The notes beneath the pieces are model-generated. The model did not search any database. It worked only from the letters and a program-made list of their open reading frames with translations, and was not told the origin of the DNA. This document shows positions 1 to 6,154 of a DNA stretch of 8,536 nt, piece after piece. The stretch is from an uncultured Lachnospiraceae bacterium (GTDB lineage Bacteria; Bacillota; Clostridia; Lachnospirales; Lachnospiraceae). The stretch's first letter is position 1. Each line of letters starts with the position of its first letter. The translations under genes were made by a program, and so were the position numbers. The DNA lies in contig CAJUSS010000145.1 in NCBI GenBank assembly GCA_910588895.1, forward strand, positions 1 through 8,536, in the 5' to 3' direction.

Positions 1-59
1 TCAATGCTTGGGAAAAGGCTAAGCTGCTGGTAGACTTCCGTTTCTTTCGGTTCTTGACT
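1..59 (-). pseudogene. Possible fragment of a clamp-binding protein, perhaps a Y-family DNA polymerase
   Basis: The minus strand is open from about 119 to the left edge. Its last ~20 codons read SQEPKETEVYQQLSLFPSI and run out of the window. QLSLF matches the bacterial beta-clamp-binding consensus QL(S/D)LF, which lies near the C-terminus of DinB/UvrX polymerases and some other replication or repair proteins. The part that would encode the upstream protein is replaced by the 3' end of an ammonium transporter gene, and no start codon or RBS is visible. If coding, it is therefore a truncated internal fragment. The family assignment is inference from one five-residue motif. The plus strand is also open here in the frame starting at 3, but gives nothing recognisable. 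Confidence 0.25.
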
Positions 60-147
60 AAGGGTCACAGACCAGGAGCAGCTGGATGGACTGGATATCC
101 ACGAGCATGGGATCGACGCCTATGCAGGCTTCCGATATGATAAGTGA
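58..147 (+). pseudogene. 3' remnant of an ammonium transporter (Amt family)
   Basis: The frame ending in TGA at 145-147 encodes about 29 residues containing RVTDQEQLDGLDIHEHG and ending AYAGFRYDK. The block (E/D)GLDIxEHG is the cytoplasmic C-terminal tail signature of Amt/AmtB ammonium channels, which in intact proteins follows the eleventh membrane helix and takes part in GlnK control. Here the frame is closed by TGA at 55-57 and TAG at 31-33. No membrane helix is encoded in any plus frame upstream, so the gene body is missing. Only the tail is left, which cannot be a working transporter. Whether this is a true deletion/rearrangement or an assembly join cannot be told from the window. Confidence 0.7.
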
Positions 148-196
148 GAGCGGTCGCCATAGCTAGAAAATCCCAGATGAAATTCCTGGTTTATGA

Positions 197-225
197 TTGC
201 CGAAACCTCTCCCATGCGCTATAAT
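197..225 (+). promoter_or_regulatory. Sigma-A-type promoter of the kinase/glycosylase cluster
   Basis: TTGCCG at 197-202 and TATAAT at 220-225 are separated by 17 bases, a near-consensus housekeeping promoter. The predicted transcript starts near 232, leaving about 64 bases before the kinase ATG at 296. The -35 lies on top of the TTG that would open the longest version of the downstream reading frame, which argues against that longer start. Confidence 0.75.
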
Positions 226-295
226 GGAACCATGTCCGGATCTTTTCGGGCGGGCAGGACCACTGCAGGAGAACAAGATATGGGAGGGTACCGTT

Positions 296-892
296 ATGAC
301 AAAGATCATCACCATCAGCAGGGAATTCGGGAGCGGAGGACGGCAGATCGGTCACATGTTGGCGGAAAAGCTGGGGATACCTTTTTATGATAAAGAATTG
401 ATCAAGATGGCTGCCGATGATATCGATATCGAGGAACATATCTTTGAGATGTATGACCAGGCGTTCATGGATAAGCATGAGACGGTGCATGATATCTTGA
501 CCTACACCTACGAGGTGCCCATGTCCGACCAGATCTTCATGGCCCAGTCCAGGGTGATCCATCGGCTGGCCCAGCACGGGCCATGTGTGATCGTGGGGCG
601 CTGCGCGGATATGGTGTTAAAGGACGAGCAATGTCTGAACCTGTACTTCTACGCCAATGTAAAGAAGCGGGTCCAGCGGCTTTTGGCGCTGGACGGGCTT
701 CCCGAGGAGAACGCGAAAAAGGTGGAGCAGAAGGTGCGGGAGGTGGACCAGAAACGAAAGGACTATTACCAGTATTATACAGGGAATGAATGGGGCAAGC
801 CGAAGAATTATCACCTCTGTCTGGACAGCTTAAAGGCCGGGATGGATGCCTGCGTGGCCGCGGTGACCGCCTACATGGCATATCTGGGATGA
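296..892 (+). CDS. Cytidylate kinase-like family protein
   Basis: A 198-residue P-loop kinase-like protein of the Cytidylate_kin2 type common in Clostridia. The N-terminus, TISREFGSGGRQIG (residues 6-19), is the family's variant Walker A loop, with Arg16 where a classical P-loop has Lys. It is followed by an AEKLGIPFYDKELI segment (23-36), an internal VGRCADMVLKD block (100-110) and a lid-like region with paired basic residues and tyrosines (about 151-172). By homology it binds a nucleotide and transfers phosphate, but the substrate of this family is not established, and it should not be taken for the essential CMP kinase Cmk. The ATG at 296 is chosen because GGGAGGG (282-288) sits seven bases upstream; the in-frame TTG at 197 lies inside the promoter. 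The stop overlaps the next gene's start (ATGA), implying translational coupling. Confidence 0.88.
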   Translation: MTKIITISREFGSGGRQIGHMLAEKLGIPFYDKELIKMAADDIDIEEHIFEMYDQAFMDKHETVHDILTYTYEVPMSDQIFMAQSRVIHRLAQHGPCVIVGRCADMVLKDEQCLNLYFYANVKKRVQRLLALDGLPEENAKKVEQKVREVDQKRKDYYQYYTGNEWGKPKNYHLCLDSLKAGMDACVAAVTAYMAYLG

Positions 893-1860
893 GCCTTCAG
901 AGGGATAGCCGGCAGGCCCGACTGCAGGTTGGGCCGCTGCAGGGCGGATACAGCACGATCTGGCCGGTCCCCGATATGGATCTTGGTCAGATCGCTTCCA
1001 GTGGTCAGTGCTTCCGCATGGAGGAGAGAAGGCCGGGGCTGTATTCTGTCATCGCAGGGGATCGATATGCGGAGATAGAGGAGACAGCAGGAGAGACTGC
1101 AAAGATGACCGGCAGAGCCGGGATAAGAGCGGGCACCGGGATGCCAGAGAAAGGAGTATCGGCCCGGTCCTTTAAGATCACTTGCTCCGGCGGCCCGGAC
1201 CGACAGGAGGCACTAGGCTTCTGGCGCCATTATTTTGATCTGGAGACGGATCATGGGAGGATCAAGGCCCTGATCCCTGAGGAGGATACCTATCTGACCC
1301 AGGCGGCCAGGACGGGCTGGGGGATACGGATCCTGCGGCAGGATCTGTGGGAGACGATCGTCACCTTTATCATCTCCCAGCAGAACAATATCCCCAGGAT
1401 CCGCCGGTGCGTCCGCCTCCTGTGTGAGCGGTACGGCAGAGAAGAGGTGGATTTCCGGGGAGAGATCTATCATGCTTTTCCCGGGCCCCAGGAGCTGGCT
1501 GGGGCAGATCTGGAGGGGCTAAAGGGCTGCGGTCTGGGTTACAGGGCAAGATACATACGTAAGAGCGCCCGGATGGCAGCAGAGGGGCGTTTTCCGCTGG
1601 AAGAGCTGCCGTCTATGAGCCATGAGGAGGCTAAAGCCGAGCTGATGGAGCTGTGCGGCGTGGGCGTGAAGGTGGCGGAATGTGTCTGCCTGTTCGCCCT
1701 CCACCATACCGATGCCTTCCCGGTGGATACCCATATCGCCCAGGCCCTTAAAGCCCATTATCCGGATGGGTTCCCTTTTGAGCGCTATGGACCTGCGAGC
1801 GGCATCTTACAGCAGTATATCTTTTTTTATGAGGTGAACAAGAAGCAGGGGGCGATCTGA
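889..1860 (+). CDS. OGG1-type 8-oxoguanine DNA glycosylase/AP lyase
   Basis: A 323-residue HhH-GPD base-excision repair enzyme. The N-terminal OGG domain is marked by SGQCFRM (residues 38-44), the eukaryotic-type OGG1 motif. The helical domain carries IISQQNNIPRIRR. The helix-hairpin-helix GVGVKVAEC holds the likely Schiff-base lysine K261, and PVDTH holds the likely catalytic aspartate D280. Their 19-residue spacing equals K249/D268 of human OGG1, so both base-excision and AP-lyase activity are expected, probably on 8-oxoguanine opposite C. Automatic pipelines often label such proteins DNA-3-methyladenine glycosylase 2. Residues roughly 65-95 (rich in Gly, Ala, Thr) look like a family-atypical insertion. 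The ATG at 889 overlaps the kinase stop (ATGA) and has only a weak RBS, suggesting coupled translation; M30 (976) is a less likely start because it would cut into the OGG domain. Confidence 0.88.
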   Translation: MSLQRDSRQARLQVGPLQGGYSTIWPVPDMDLGQIASSGQCFRMEERRPGLYSVIAGDRYAEIEETAGETAKMTGRAGIRAGTGMPEKGVSARSFKITCSGGPDRQEALGFWRHYFDLETDHGRIKALIPEEDTYLTQAARTGWGIRILRQDLWETIVTFIISQQNNIPRIRRCVRLLCERYGREEVDFRGEIYHAFPGPQELAGADLEGLKGCGLGYRARYIRKSARMAAEGRFPLEELPSMSHEEAKAELMELCGVGVKVAECVCLFALHHTDAFPVDTHIAQALKAHYPDGFPFERYGPASGILQQYIFFYEVNKKQGAI

Positions 1861-1911
1861 CCTGCAGCGGGAGTGGATCGGCAAAAGAGAAAGGAGCAGG
1901 GGGAGAGGACC

Positions 1912-2457
1912 TTGGAGATCAGAGCAGCAAAGATGGAGGACCTGCCGCAGATGATGGCAGTCTATGCTACGGCCCGGCAGTTCATGCGAAAGACAGGGAA
2001 TCCGGACCAATGGCAGGACCATTATCCGCCGGCGGACCTGGTAAAAAAGGGGATAGAGGAAGGAAAGACCTTTCTCTGTGTGGCAGAAGGGCCTCAGGAC
2101 GGAAAGAAAGAGGATGCCCTGCAGGAGGGCGAGCTTTTAGGGGTCTTTTATTTTGCGGTGGAGGAAGACCCCACCTACAGGAAGATCTACGAGGGCAGCT
2201 GGCTGCAGGAGGGGGCCTATGGGGTGGTGCATCGGGTGGCCAGCTCCGGCCGCGGGCGGGGCTTTGCCGGAGCCTGCTTTGACTGGGCCGGGCGGCGATG
2301 TCTTGCCCTCCGAGCCAAAAGCCTGCGGATCGACACCCACAGAGAGAACCGGGTGATGCAGCATGTGCTGGAGAAGGCCGGATTTGTGAGGTGCGGGATC
2401 ATCTATCTGGAGGATGGGGCAAAACGTCTGGCGTATCAGAAGCTCCTGCCCGGATAG
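1912..2457 (+). CDS. GNAT family N-acetyltransferase
   Basis: A protein of about 181 residues starting EIRAAKMEDLPQMMAVY, the typical opening of GNAT enzymes, which move an acetyl group from acetyl-CoA to an amine. The acetyl-CoA-binding loop lies in HRVASSGRGRGFAGACFDW (about 107-125), followed by LRIDTHRENRVMQHVLEKAG (138-157) and a GIIYLEDGAKRLAYQK tail typical of clostridial members. Residues 60-74 form a charged insertion between two strands. TTG at 1912 is chosen because a strong purine-rich RBS (GGGGGAGAGG, 1900-1909) precedes it and the domain begins there. GTG at 1873 would add 13 charged residues and has no spaced RBS. It lies 51 bases after the glycosylase and is probably cotranscribed with it. 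The substrate is unknown. Confidence 0.83.
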   Translation: MEIRAAKMEDLPQMMAVYATARQFMRKTGNPDQWQDHYPPADLVKKGIEEGKTFLCVAEGPQDGKKEDALQEGELLGVFYFAVEEDPTYRKIYEGSWLQEGAYGVVHRVASSGRGRGFAGACFDWAGRRCLALRAKSLRIDTHRENRVMQHVLEKAGFVRCGIIYLEDGAKRLAYQKLLPG

Positions 2458-2527
2458 ATCGTCGGGTTGGTCCGACAGGGATGTCCTGCCTGGATAAAAG
2501 TGCGGTCATTGGAGCCGTTTTGATGAG

Positions 2528-2561
2528 AAAAGGGCGGGAGCTTTTGATAGCTCCTGCCCTT
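2528..2561 (-). terminator. Hairpin terminator between convergent genes
   Basis: A 13-base-pair stem with one G-T wobble (2530-2542 with 2549-2561) closes a six-base loop. On the minus strand the stem ends in CCCTTTT followed by CTCAT, which fits an intrinsic terminator about 60 bases past the stop of the cell-wall-binding protein gene. On the plus strand the stem follows the acetyltransferase gene by about 70 bases, but the T-run after it is poor (TTAAGTCTGTCC), so termination in that direction is less certain. Confidence 0.7.
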
Positions 2562-2622
2562 AAGTCTGTCCTTATATGCGGATACGGTCCCGGCAGTCTG
2601 TGCGCATTGCCCGGTCCCATGC

Positions 2623-3669
2623 TCATCGGCCTGGGATATAGACGCCGTTGGCATCCACATAGTAGTTATCCGGTGTGCGGGTGTTGGTCAGCATCGCGCC
2701 GTTGGCCCCTAAGTAATACCATTTGCCGTCGGTGTGGTGGATCCAGTCGTTGGCGACCATGTAGCCGGCCGCATTGAAATAGTACCAGTAGCCGTTGATC
2801 TGCTGCCAGCGGGCTGCGGGCCAGGTACCGTCGTAATTGCGGTACCAGTAACCGGTAGCGTTCTTCTGCCATCCGGTGACAGCTCCGGAGGGACCGCCGC
2901 TGGTAGAACTGTTGGTCGGGCTGCTGCTTGTGGAGCCATTATAGAAATTGTTGGATCCGCCGCCCCGGCTGCGAAGATCATTTAAGGTCTCGTCATCGAT
3001 GGTCCAGCGTTCGGAGCTGACCCACTTGCTCACCTTGGAAGTCATGTACTGGTTCACGGAACGGACCTGGAAGGAATAATTCCCTTTCTGGGTGATCATG
3101 GAGGTGAAGTCGAACTTGGTATCGTCAACTTTCATGATATCGCCGATCACAGCGGTCCCGCGCTTTAAACGGACCTCATAGTAAGCGGCGTTGGACACCT
3201 CGTCCCAGGTGCCGCTGCCCTCATAGTCCCAGTCCACGCCTTCCGGCACATCGGCGATGGCGCCGGTATACTTTTTTAACTGCACGGTCAGGACCACACA
3301 GGACTTATTGTCCCGCAGGGAAGCGCTGGAGTATGTGGCGCCCTCGCCGTCTAAGGTAAAAAGACTTTTGGAGGCGGCGGAGAAATAATGGTCATCGTCC
3401 GCATACAGCGTGACCCTTACCCTGGGGTAGCTGGAGGCAGAGGTACCGGATAGGAATTCCACCTCATCTACACCGTAAGGACCGGATCCGGCGGTCACAT
3501 CCACTTCCCCGAATTCCCCCTCATCCCCACTGTCCGCGTAAGTAAAGGTCAGGGACACTTTGGAGATCTTTTCTCGCTCCTCTTTTGCTGCTGCCGGGAC
3601 CGCCATGGATCCGGCTAAAAGGGCGGTCATCAAGACTGCGGCCATTCTTTTCCATTTCTTCATATGCAT
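2623..3669 (-). CDS. Secreted protein with C-terminal choline-binding-type cell-wall repeats
   Basis: A 348-residue exported protein. Residues 1-28 form a signal peptide: basic MHMKKWKRM, a hydrophobic core, and an AAA cleavage site before KEERE. Residues about 35-135 are an unrecognised beta-rich domain with many Asp, Ser and Tyr. About 145-225 looks like a fibronectin-III-like fold (WDEVSNAAYYEVRLKRG, then NYSFQVRSVN). A Gly/Ser/Asn linker (about 235-262) leads to aromatic cell-wall-binding repeats at 265-348 (units such as GYWYYFNAAGYM and GKWYYLGANGAM), which in related proteins bind choline or other wall polymer decorations. The middle region suggests adhesion or ligand binding; no catalytic domain is seen. 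Of three in-frame ATGs (3675, 3669, 3663), the second lies six bases after AGGAAAGG and is preferred. The gene is convergent with the acetyltransferase and lies downstream of the 154-residue gene on the same strand, 199 bases apart. Confidence 0.85.
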   Translation of the reverse strand: MHMKKWKRMAAVLMTALLAGSMAVPAAAKEEREKISKVSLTFTYADSGDEGEFGEVDVTAGSGPYGVDEVEFLSGTSASSYPRVRVTLYADDDHYFSAASKSLFTLDGEGATYSSASLRDNKSCVVLTVQLKKYTGAIADVPEGVDWDYEGSGTWDEVSNAAYYEVRLKRGTAVIGDIMKVDDTKFDFTSMITQKGNYSFQVRSVNQYMTSKVSKWVSSERWTIDDETLNDLRSRGGGSNNFYNGSTSSSPTNSSTSGGPSGAVTGWQKNATGYWYRNYDGTWPAARWQQINGYWYYFNAAGYMVANDWIHHTDGKWYYLGANGAMLTNTRTPDNYYVDANGVYIPGR

Positions 3670-3795
3670 TTCCATCCTTTCCTGAAAATATAACGAAATA
3701 CAAGACGGCAGATCGTCGATCATTTGCCTGCTTACGTTTATTTTACATGAAAGTCCTGGGATCTTCTTGAATTATTTCCGTCTATTTCCATACGA

Positions 3796-3816
3796 TTTTA
3801 TGACGATTTCATAAAA
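3796..3816. promoter_or_regulatory. Perfect 8-bp inverted repeat upstream of the cell-wall-binding protein gene
   Basis: TTTTATGA (3796-3803) and TCATAAAA (3809-3816) are perfect inverted arms around CGATT. Flanking ACG (3792-3794) and CGT (3817-3819) can extend the pairing past one unpaired A. It lies 127 bases upstream of the preferred start of the surface protein gene and 53 bases after the stop of the 154-residue gene. It is AT-rich and lacks a T-run, so an operator is more likely than a terminator. No convincing promoter pair was found in this interval. Confidence 0.35.
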
Positions 3817-3868
3817 CGTCATGGATAAACGTGGATGAGCGGTCCGCGGCAGGTCCAGGAGCAGGATA

Positions 3869-4333
3869 TCAGCGGATGACCGCCCGGTTCCCGCGGCCGC
3901 TCTTTAGGTAGGCGGGGATGGGTTTGATGTTGATGATGATGTTCGCCAGGGGGGAGAACACATTGATCTTCTCCGGGTTAGAAGAGGTCAGGGTCTCGTG
4001 GATCTCCCGCAGAAAGTCGGTCACGCTGGTACATTTTGGGAGTCCTAAGATCCCCGAGCCTTCCGGTCCGAATTTTTCAAAGGTCTCCTGCACGGTCATG
4101 ATCTCGATGGAACGGATCGTGCCGAATAAAATAATATTGGAATATTCTTCCAGAGCCACCTGGACTGTGCGCCCGACCAGATCCGCGTGGCGGCTTGGGT
4201 CGGTGGAAGTCACGGTGGGGGAACACCAGTAGTCGATCTCAGGCTGTCCGGCGGCTTCGAGCTCCCGGGCAGTCGTCGCCCATGATTCGCTCATAGTCGT
4301 GAGAGAGAGCGCGTTTTGTCTTACAAGTGCCAT
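3869..4333 (-). CDS. Hypothetical protein, 154 residues
   Basis: A probably cytosolic protein with no signal peptide or membrane helix; I do not recognise the family. Visible parts are a polar, helix-prone N-terminus (about 10-30), a Ser/Thr-rich turn CSPTVTSTDPSRH (37-49), a hydrophobic strand-like core with EYSNIILFGTIRSIEIM (63-79), a KFGPEGSGILGLPKC segment (87-101), an acidic amphipathic helix (about 104-116), and a C-terminal segment NIIINIKPIP before a basic tail. Only two cysteines occur (37 and 101). It looks like a real gene: AAGGAGG lies eight bases before the ATG, there is a near-consensus promoter, and codon use resembles its neighbours. It is transcribed divergently from the MATE exporter, so it could be involved in controlling it, but no helix-turn-helix is evident. 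A stand-alone structural or ligand-binding protein is equally possible. Confidence 0.75.
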   Translation of the reverse strand: MALVRQNALSLTTMSESWATTARELEAAGQPEIDYWCSPTVTSTDPSRHADLVGRTVQVALEEYSNIILFGTIRSIEIMTVQETFEKFGPEGSGILGLPKCTSVTDFLREIHETLTSSNPEKINVFSPLANIIINIKPIPAYLKSGRGNRAVIR

Positions 4334-4398
4334 AGTCCATACCTCCTTGATGATCCGGGCTGTTAAAGCCCCAGTCTGTTTTTGGCATATCTTTTACT

Positions 4399-4427
4399 AT
4401 TATAACACGGGGACGGGGCTCTGTTAA
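4399..4427 (-). promoter_or_regulatory. Sigma-A-type promoter of the 154-residue gene
   Basis: On the minus strand TTAACA (4427-4422) is followed after 17 bases by a perfect TATAAT (4404-4399). The transcript should start near 4392, giving a leader of about 58 bases. That leader contains a small hairpin (GGGCT/AGCCC, 4357-4371) just upstream of the ribosome binding site. Confidence 0.75.
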
Positions 4428-4455
4428 GTAGATTTTTAACGAGCAAAAAGATCGG

Positions 4456-4484
4456 TTGCAAAGATCGGGGGACTGTGGTACACT
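4456..4484 (+). promoter_or_regulatory. Likely promoter of the MATE exporter gene
   Basis: TTGCAA (4456-4461) and TACACT (4479-4484) are 17 bases apart, a fair sigma-A match. It lies back to back with the minus-strand promoter, only 28 bases between the two -35 boxes. The predicted start near 4491 leaves a leader of about 117 bases that holds hairpins. Confidence 0.6.
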
Positions 4485-4509
4485 CCATAGACGACCATGT
4501 GAGAGTCTT

Positions 4510-4572
4510 GCGGGAGGTCCCTGCGGGGCAGAAGGGAAAAAGAGGCCTTTTCGGTATCCGGAAGGGTCTCTT
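4510..4572 (+). promoter_or_regulatory. Structured leader of the MATE exporter mRNA
   Basis: The leader holds a 15-base-pair hairpin at 4540-4572 (12 pairs, three of them G-T, capped by CGG/CCG around a TAT loop). Upstream are two small competing hairpins: GCGGG with CCTGC (4510-4524) and CTGC with GCAG (4521-4531), which share CTGC. There is no T-run after the large stem, so it is not a plain terminator. It may be a protein operator, an mRNA-stabilising stem or part of a regulatory RNA. I cannot match it to a known riboswitch class. Confidence 0.35.
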
Positions 4573-4607
4573 AAGGTACTTGATGTGAAATGAAAAGGGA
4601 GGATATC

Positions 4608-5969
4608 ATGAAAAGATCGTATGAGATGGACATGTGTACGGGGCCGTTGTTGGGGAAGATCTTGGCCTATGCGATCCCGCTGATGCTCTCAGGCATCCTG
4701 CAGCTTTTGTTCAACGCAGCAGATATCATCGTGGTGGGGCGTTTCGCCGGCCATGAGTCGCTGGCGGCGGTGGGGGCCACCTCCGCTCTGATCAATCTGC
4801 TGATCAATGTGTTCATCGGCTTGTCTGTGGGCGTGAACGTGCTGGTGGCCCAGTATTTTGGCGCGGGAAAGGAAAAAGAAACGGGTGAAGCCGTCCATAC
4901 TGCGGTGGCGGTCAGCCTGATCTGCGGCGTGGCGCTGGTGCTGATCGGAGCCTTTGCCTCCAGACCCATGCTGTCCTGGATGGGGACCCCGGAGGACGTG
5001 CTGGATAAAGCTACCTTATATATGCGGATCTATTTTGCCGGGATGCCGGTGATCATGCTCTATAATTTTGGCGCGGCGGTCCTCCGCGCGGTGGGGGATA
5101 CAAAGAGGCCTCTGTACTTTTTAACGGCGGCAGGCGTGGTGAACGTGGTGCTGAACTTAGGCTTTGTCATCCTCCTGGGTATGGGAGTGGCCGGCGTGGC
5201 GCTGGCTACGGTGCTCTCTCAGTGCATCTCCGCGGCGATGATCTGCCGCTGCCTGATCCACAGTGACACTTCCTATCGTCTGGTGCCGTCCCGTCTGGCC
5301 ATCAATAAGGATATGCTGCGCCGGATCGCCAGGGTGGGCCTGCCCGCCGGGTTCCAGGGGGCAATCTTCTCGATCTCCAACGTGCTGGTCCAGTCCTCGG
5401 TGAACTCCTTCGGTTCCCTGGTGGTGGCCGGGAACACGGCGGCCAGCAATCTGGAGAGCTTTATCTACAGTGCCATGAACTCTCTGCACCAGACCTGCTT
5501 GAGCTTTACCAGCCAGAACCTAGGGGGCGGAAAATACAAGCGGATCACCAGGATCTTAGTGCTGTGCCTGGCCACGGTGACCGTGGTGGGCGTGGTGATG
5601 GGCGGCGGTTTCCTTTTAGCCGGGCATCAGCTCCTGCGGATCTATTCCTCCGACCTGGAGGTGATCCGTTTTGGCTATACGCGTATGGTGGCGATCTGCA
5701 CCATCTATTTTGTCTGCGGCTGGATGGACGTGCTGGTAGGGAGCCTGCGGGGCCTGGGCTTCTCTGTGATCCCCATGGTGGTCTCCATCCTGGGAGCCTG
5801 CGGCCTCCGGGTGGTGTGGATCCTCACGGTATTCCGTCTGATCCCCACTCTCCAGGTCCTGTATCTGGCCTATCCCATATCCTGGAGCGTGACGGCGGCG
5901 GTGGATCTGGTGTGCTTTCTGATGATCAAGAGGAAGTTCCCGAAAGAGACGGGAGCGGCGGCGGCCTGA
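4608..5969 (+). CDS. MATE family efflux transporter
   Basis: A 453-residue integral membrane protein with about 12 hydrophobic helices in two similar halves, as expected for multidrug and toxic compound extrusion antiporters, which use an Na+ or H+ gradient to export cationic or organic compounds. Family marks include FNAADIIVVGRFAG (about 35-48) in the first half, AVLRAVGDTKRP after the fourth to fifth helix, SFTSQNLGGGKYKR at the start of the second half, and GSLRGLGFSVIPM later. These place it near the YoeA-like group common in Clostridia. Length is normal and no break is seen. ATG 4608 is chosen because AGGGAGG (4596-4602) precedes it by five bases; the in-frame ATG at 4590 lies upstream of that RBS. 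The substrate cannot be read from sequence. It stands alone, divergent from the 154-residue gene. Confidence 0.92.
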   Translation: MKRSYEMDMCTGPLLGKILAYAIPLMLSGILQLLFNAADIIVVGRFAGHESLAAVGATSALINLLINVFIGLSVGVNVLVAQYFGAGKEKETGEAVHTAVAVSLICGVALVLIGAFASRPMLSWMGTPEDVLDKATLYMRIYFAGMPVIMLYNFGAAVLRAVGDTKRPLYFLTAAGVVNVVLNLGFVILLGMGVAGVALATVLSQCISAAMICRCLIHSDTSYRLVPSRLAINKDMLRRIARVGLPAGFQGAIFSISNVLVQSSVNSFGSLVVAGNTAASNLESFIYSAMNSLHQTCLSFTSQNLGGGKYKRITRILVLCLATVTVVGVVMGGGFLLAGHQLLRIYSSDLEVIRFGYTRMVAICTIYFVCGWMDVLVGSLRGLGFSVIPMVVSILGACGLRVVWILTVFRLIPTLQVLYLAYPISWSVTAAVDLVCFLMIKRKFPKETGAAAA

Positions 5970-6018
5970 CAGCCTCCTCCCAGAGCTGCTTTAGCCGGCT
6001 GGCTTTTTGATCTGTCCC

Positions 6019-6052
6019 ATGCCGGCTGTCCGGCATCCGGAGGCCCGGATGC
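6019..6052 (+). promoter_or_regulatory. Two overlapping, mutually exclusive hairpins
   Basis: ATGCCGG/CCGGCAT (6019-6025 with 6030-6036, four-base loop) and GCATCCGG/CCGGATGC (6033-6040 with 6045-6052, four-base loop) are both perfect stems and share GCAT at 6033-6036, so only one can form in full at a time. They lie 50 bases after the MATE stop and upstream of the thioesterase promoter. They may act as a 3' end structure of the exporter mRNA. Their role is unknown. Confidence 0.35.
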
Positions 6053-6102
6053 AAACGGGTGACCGATCATGCGCCTGCACCTATACAACGATCAGCGTGG
6101 GT

Positions 6103-6134
6103 GCGGCTAGTAACGAAAGACCGCCTTTGTTTTT
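6103..6134 (+). terminator. Possible intrinsic terminator of the MATE transcript
   Basis: GCGGCT (6103-6108) can pair with AG-CCGC (6118-6124, one bulged A) around a nine-base loop, followed by CTTTG and five T (6130-6134). It is a modest stem with a usable T-run, placed between the exporter and the next promoter. The rest of the stretch 5970-6154 holds the overlapping hairpins at 6019-6052; no coding region is seen there. Confidence 0.35.
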
Positions 6135-6154
6135 GCCGAGTAAAGAGGTTTCCC

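Noticed and set aside
197..295. Longer start (TTG 197) for the cytidylate-kinase-like gene
   Set aside because: The TTG lies in the -35 box of a good promoter, and ATG 296 has a well-spaced GGGAGGG site and begins the conserved domain.
1873..1911. GTG 1873 as the acetyltransferase start
   Set aside because: It has no spaced ribosome binding site, and the added 13 residues are charged and outside the GNAT domain; TTG 1912 has a strong one. Not fully excluded.
4540..4572. Large hairpin as an intrinsic terminator
   Set aside because: No T-run follows (TTAAGGTACTTG), so it is listed as leader structure instead.
5993..6008. Terminator right after the MATE gene (AGCC/GGCT then five T)
   Set aside because: The stem is only four base pairs; too weak to call, though the T-run is suggestive.
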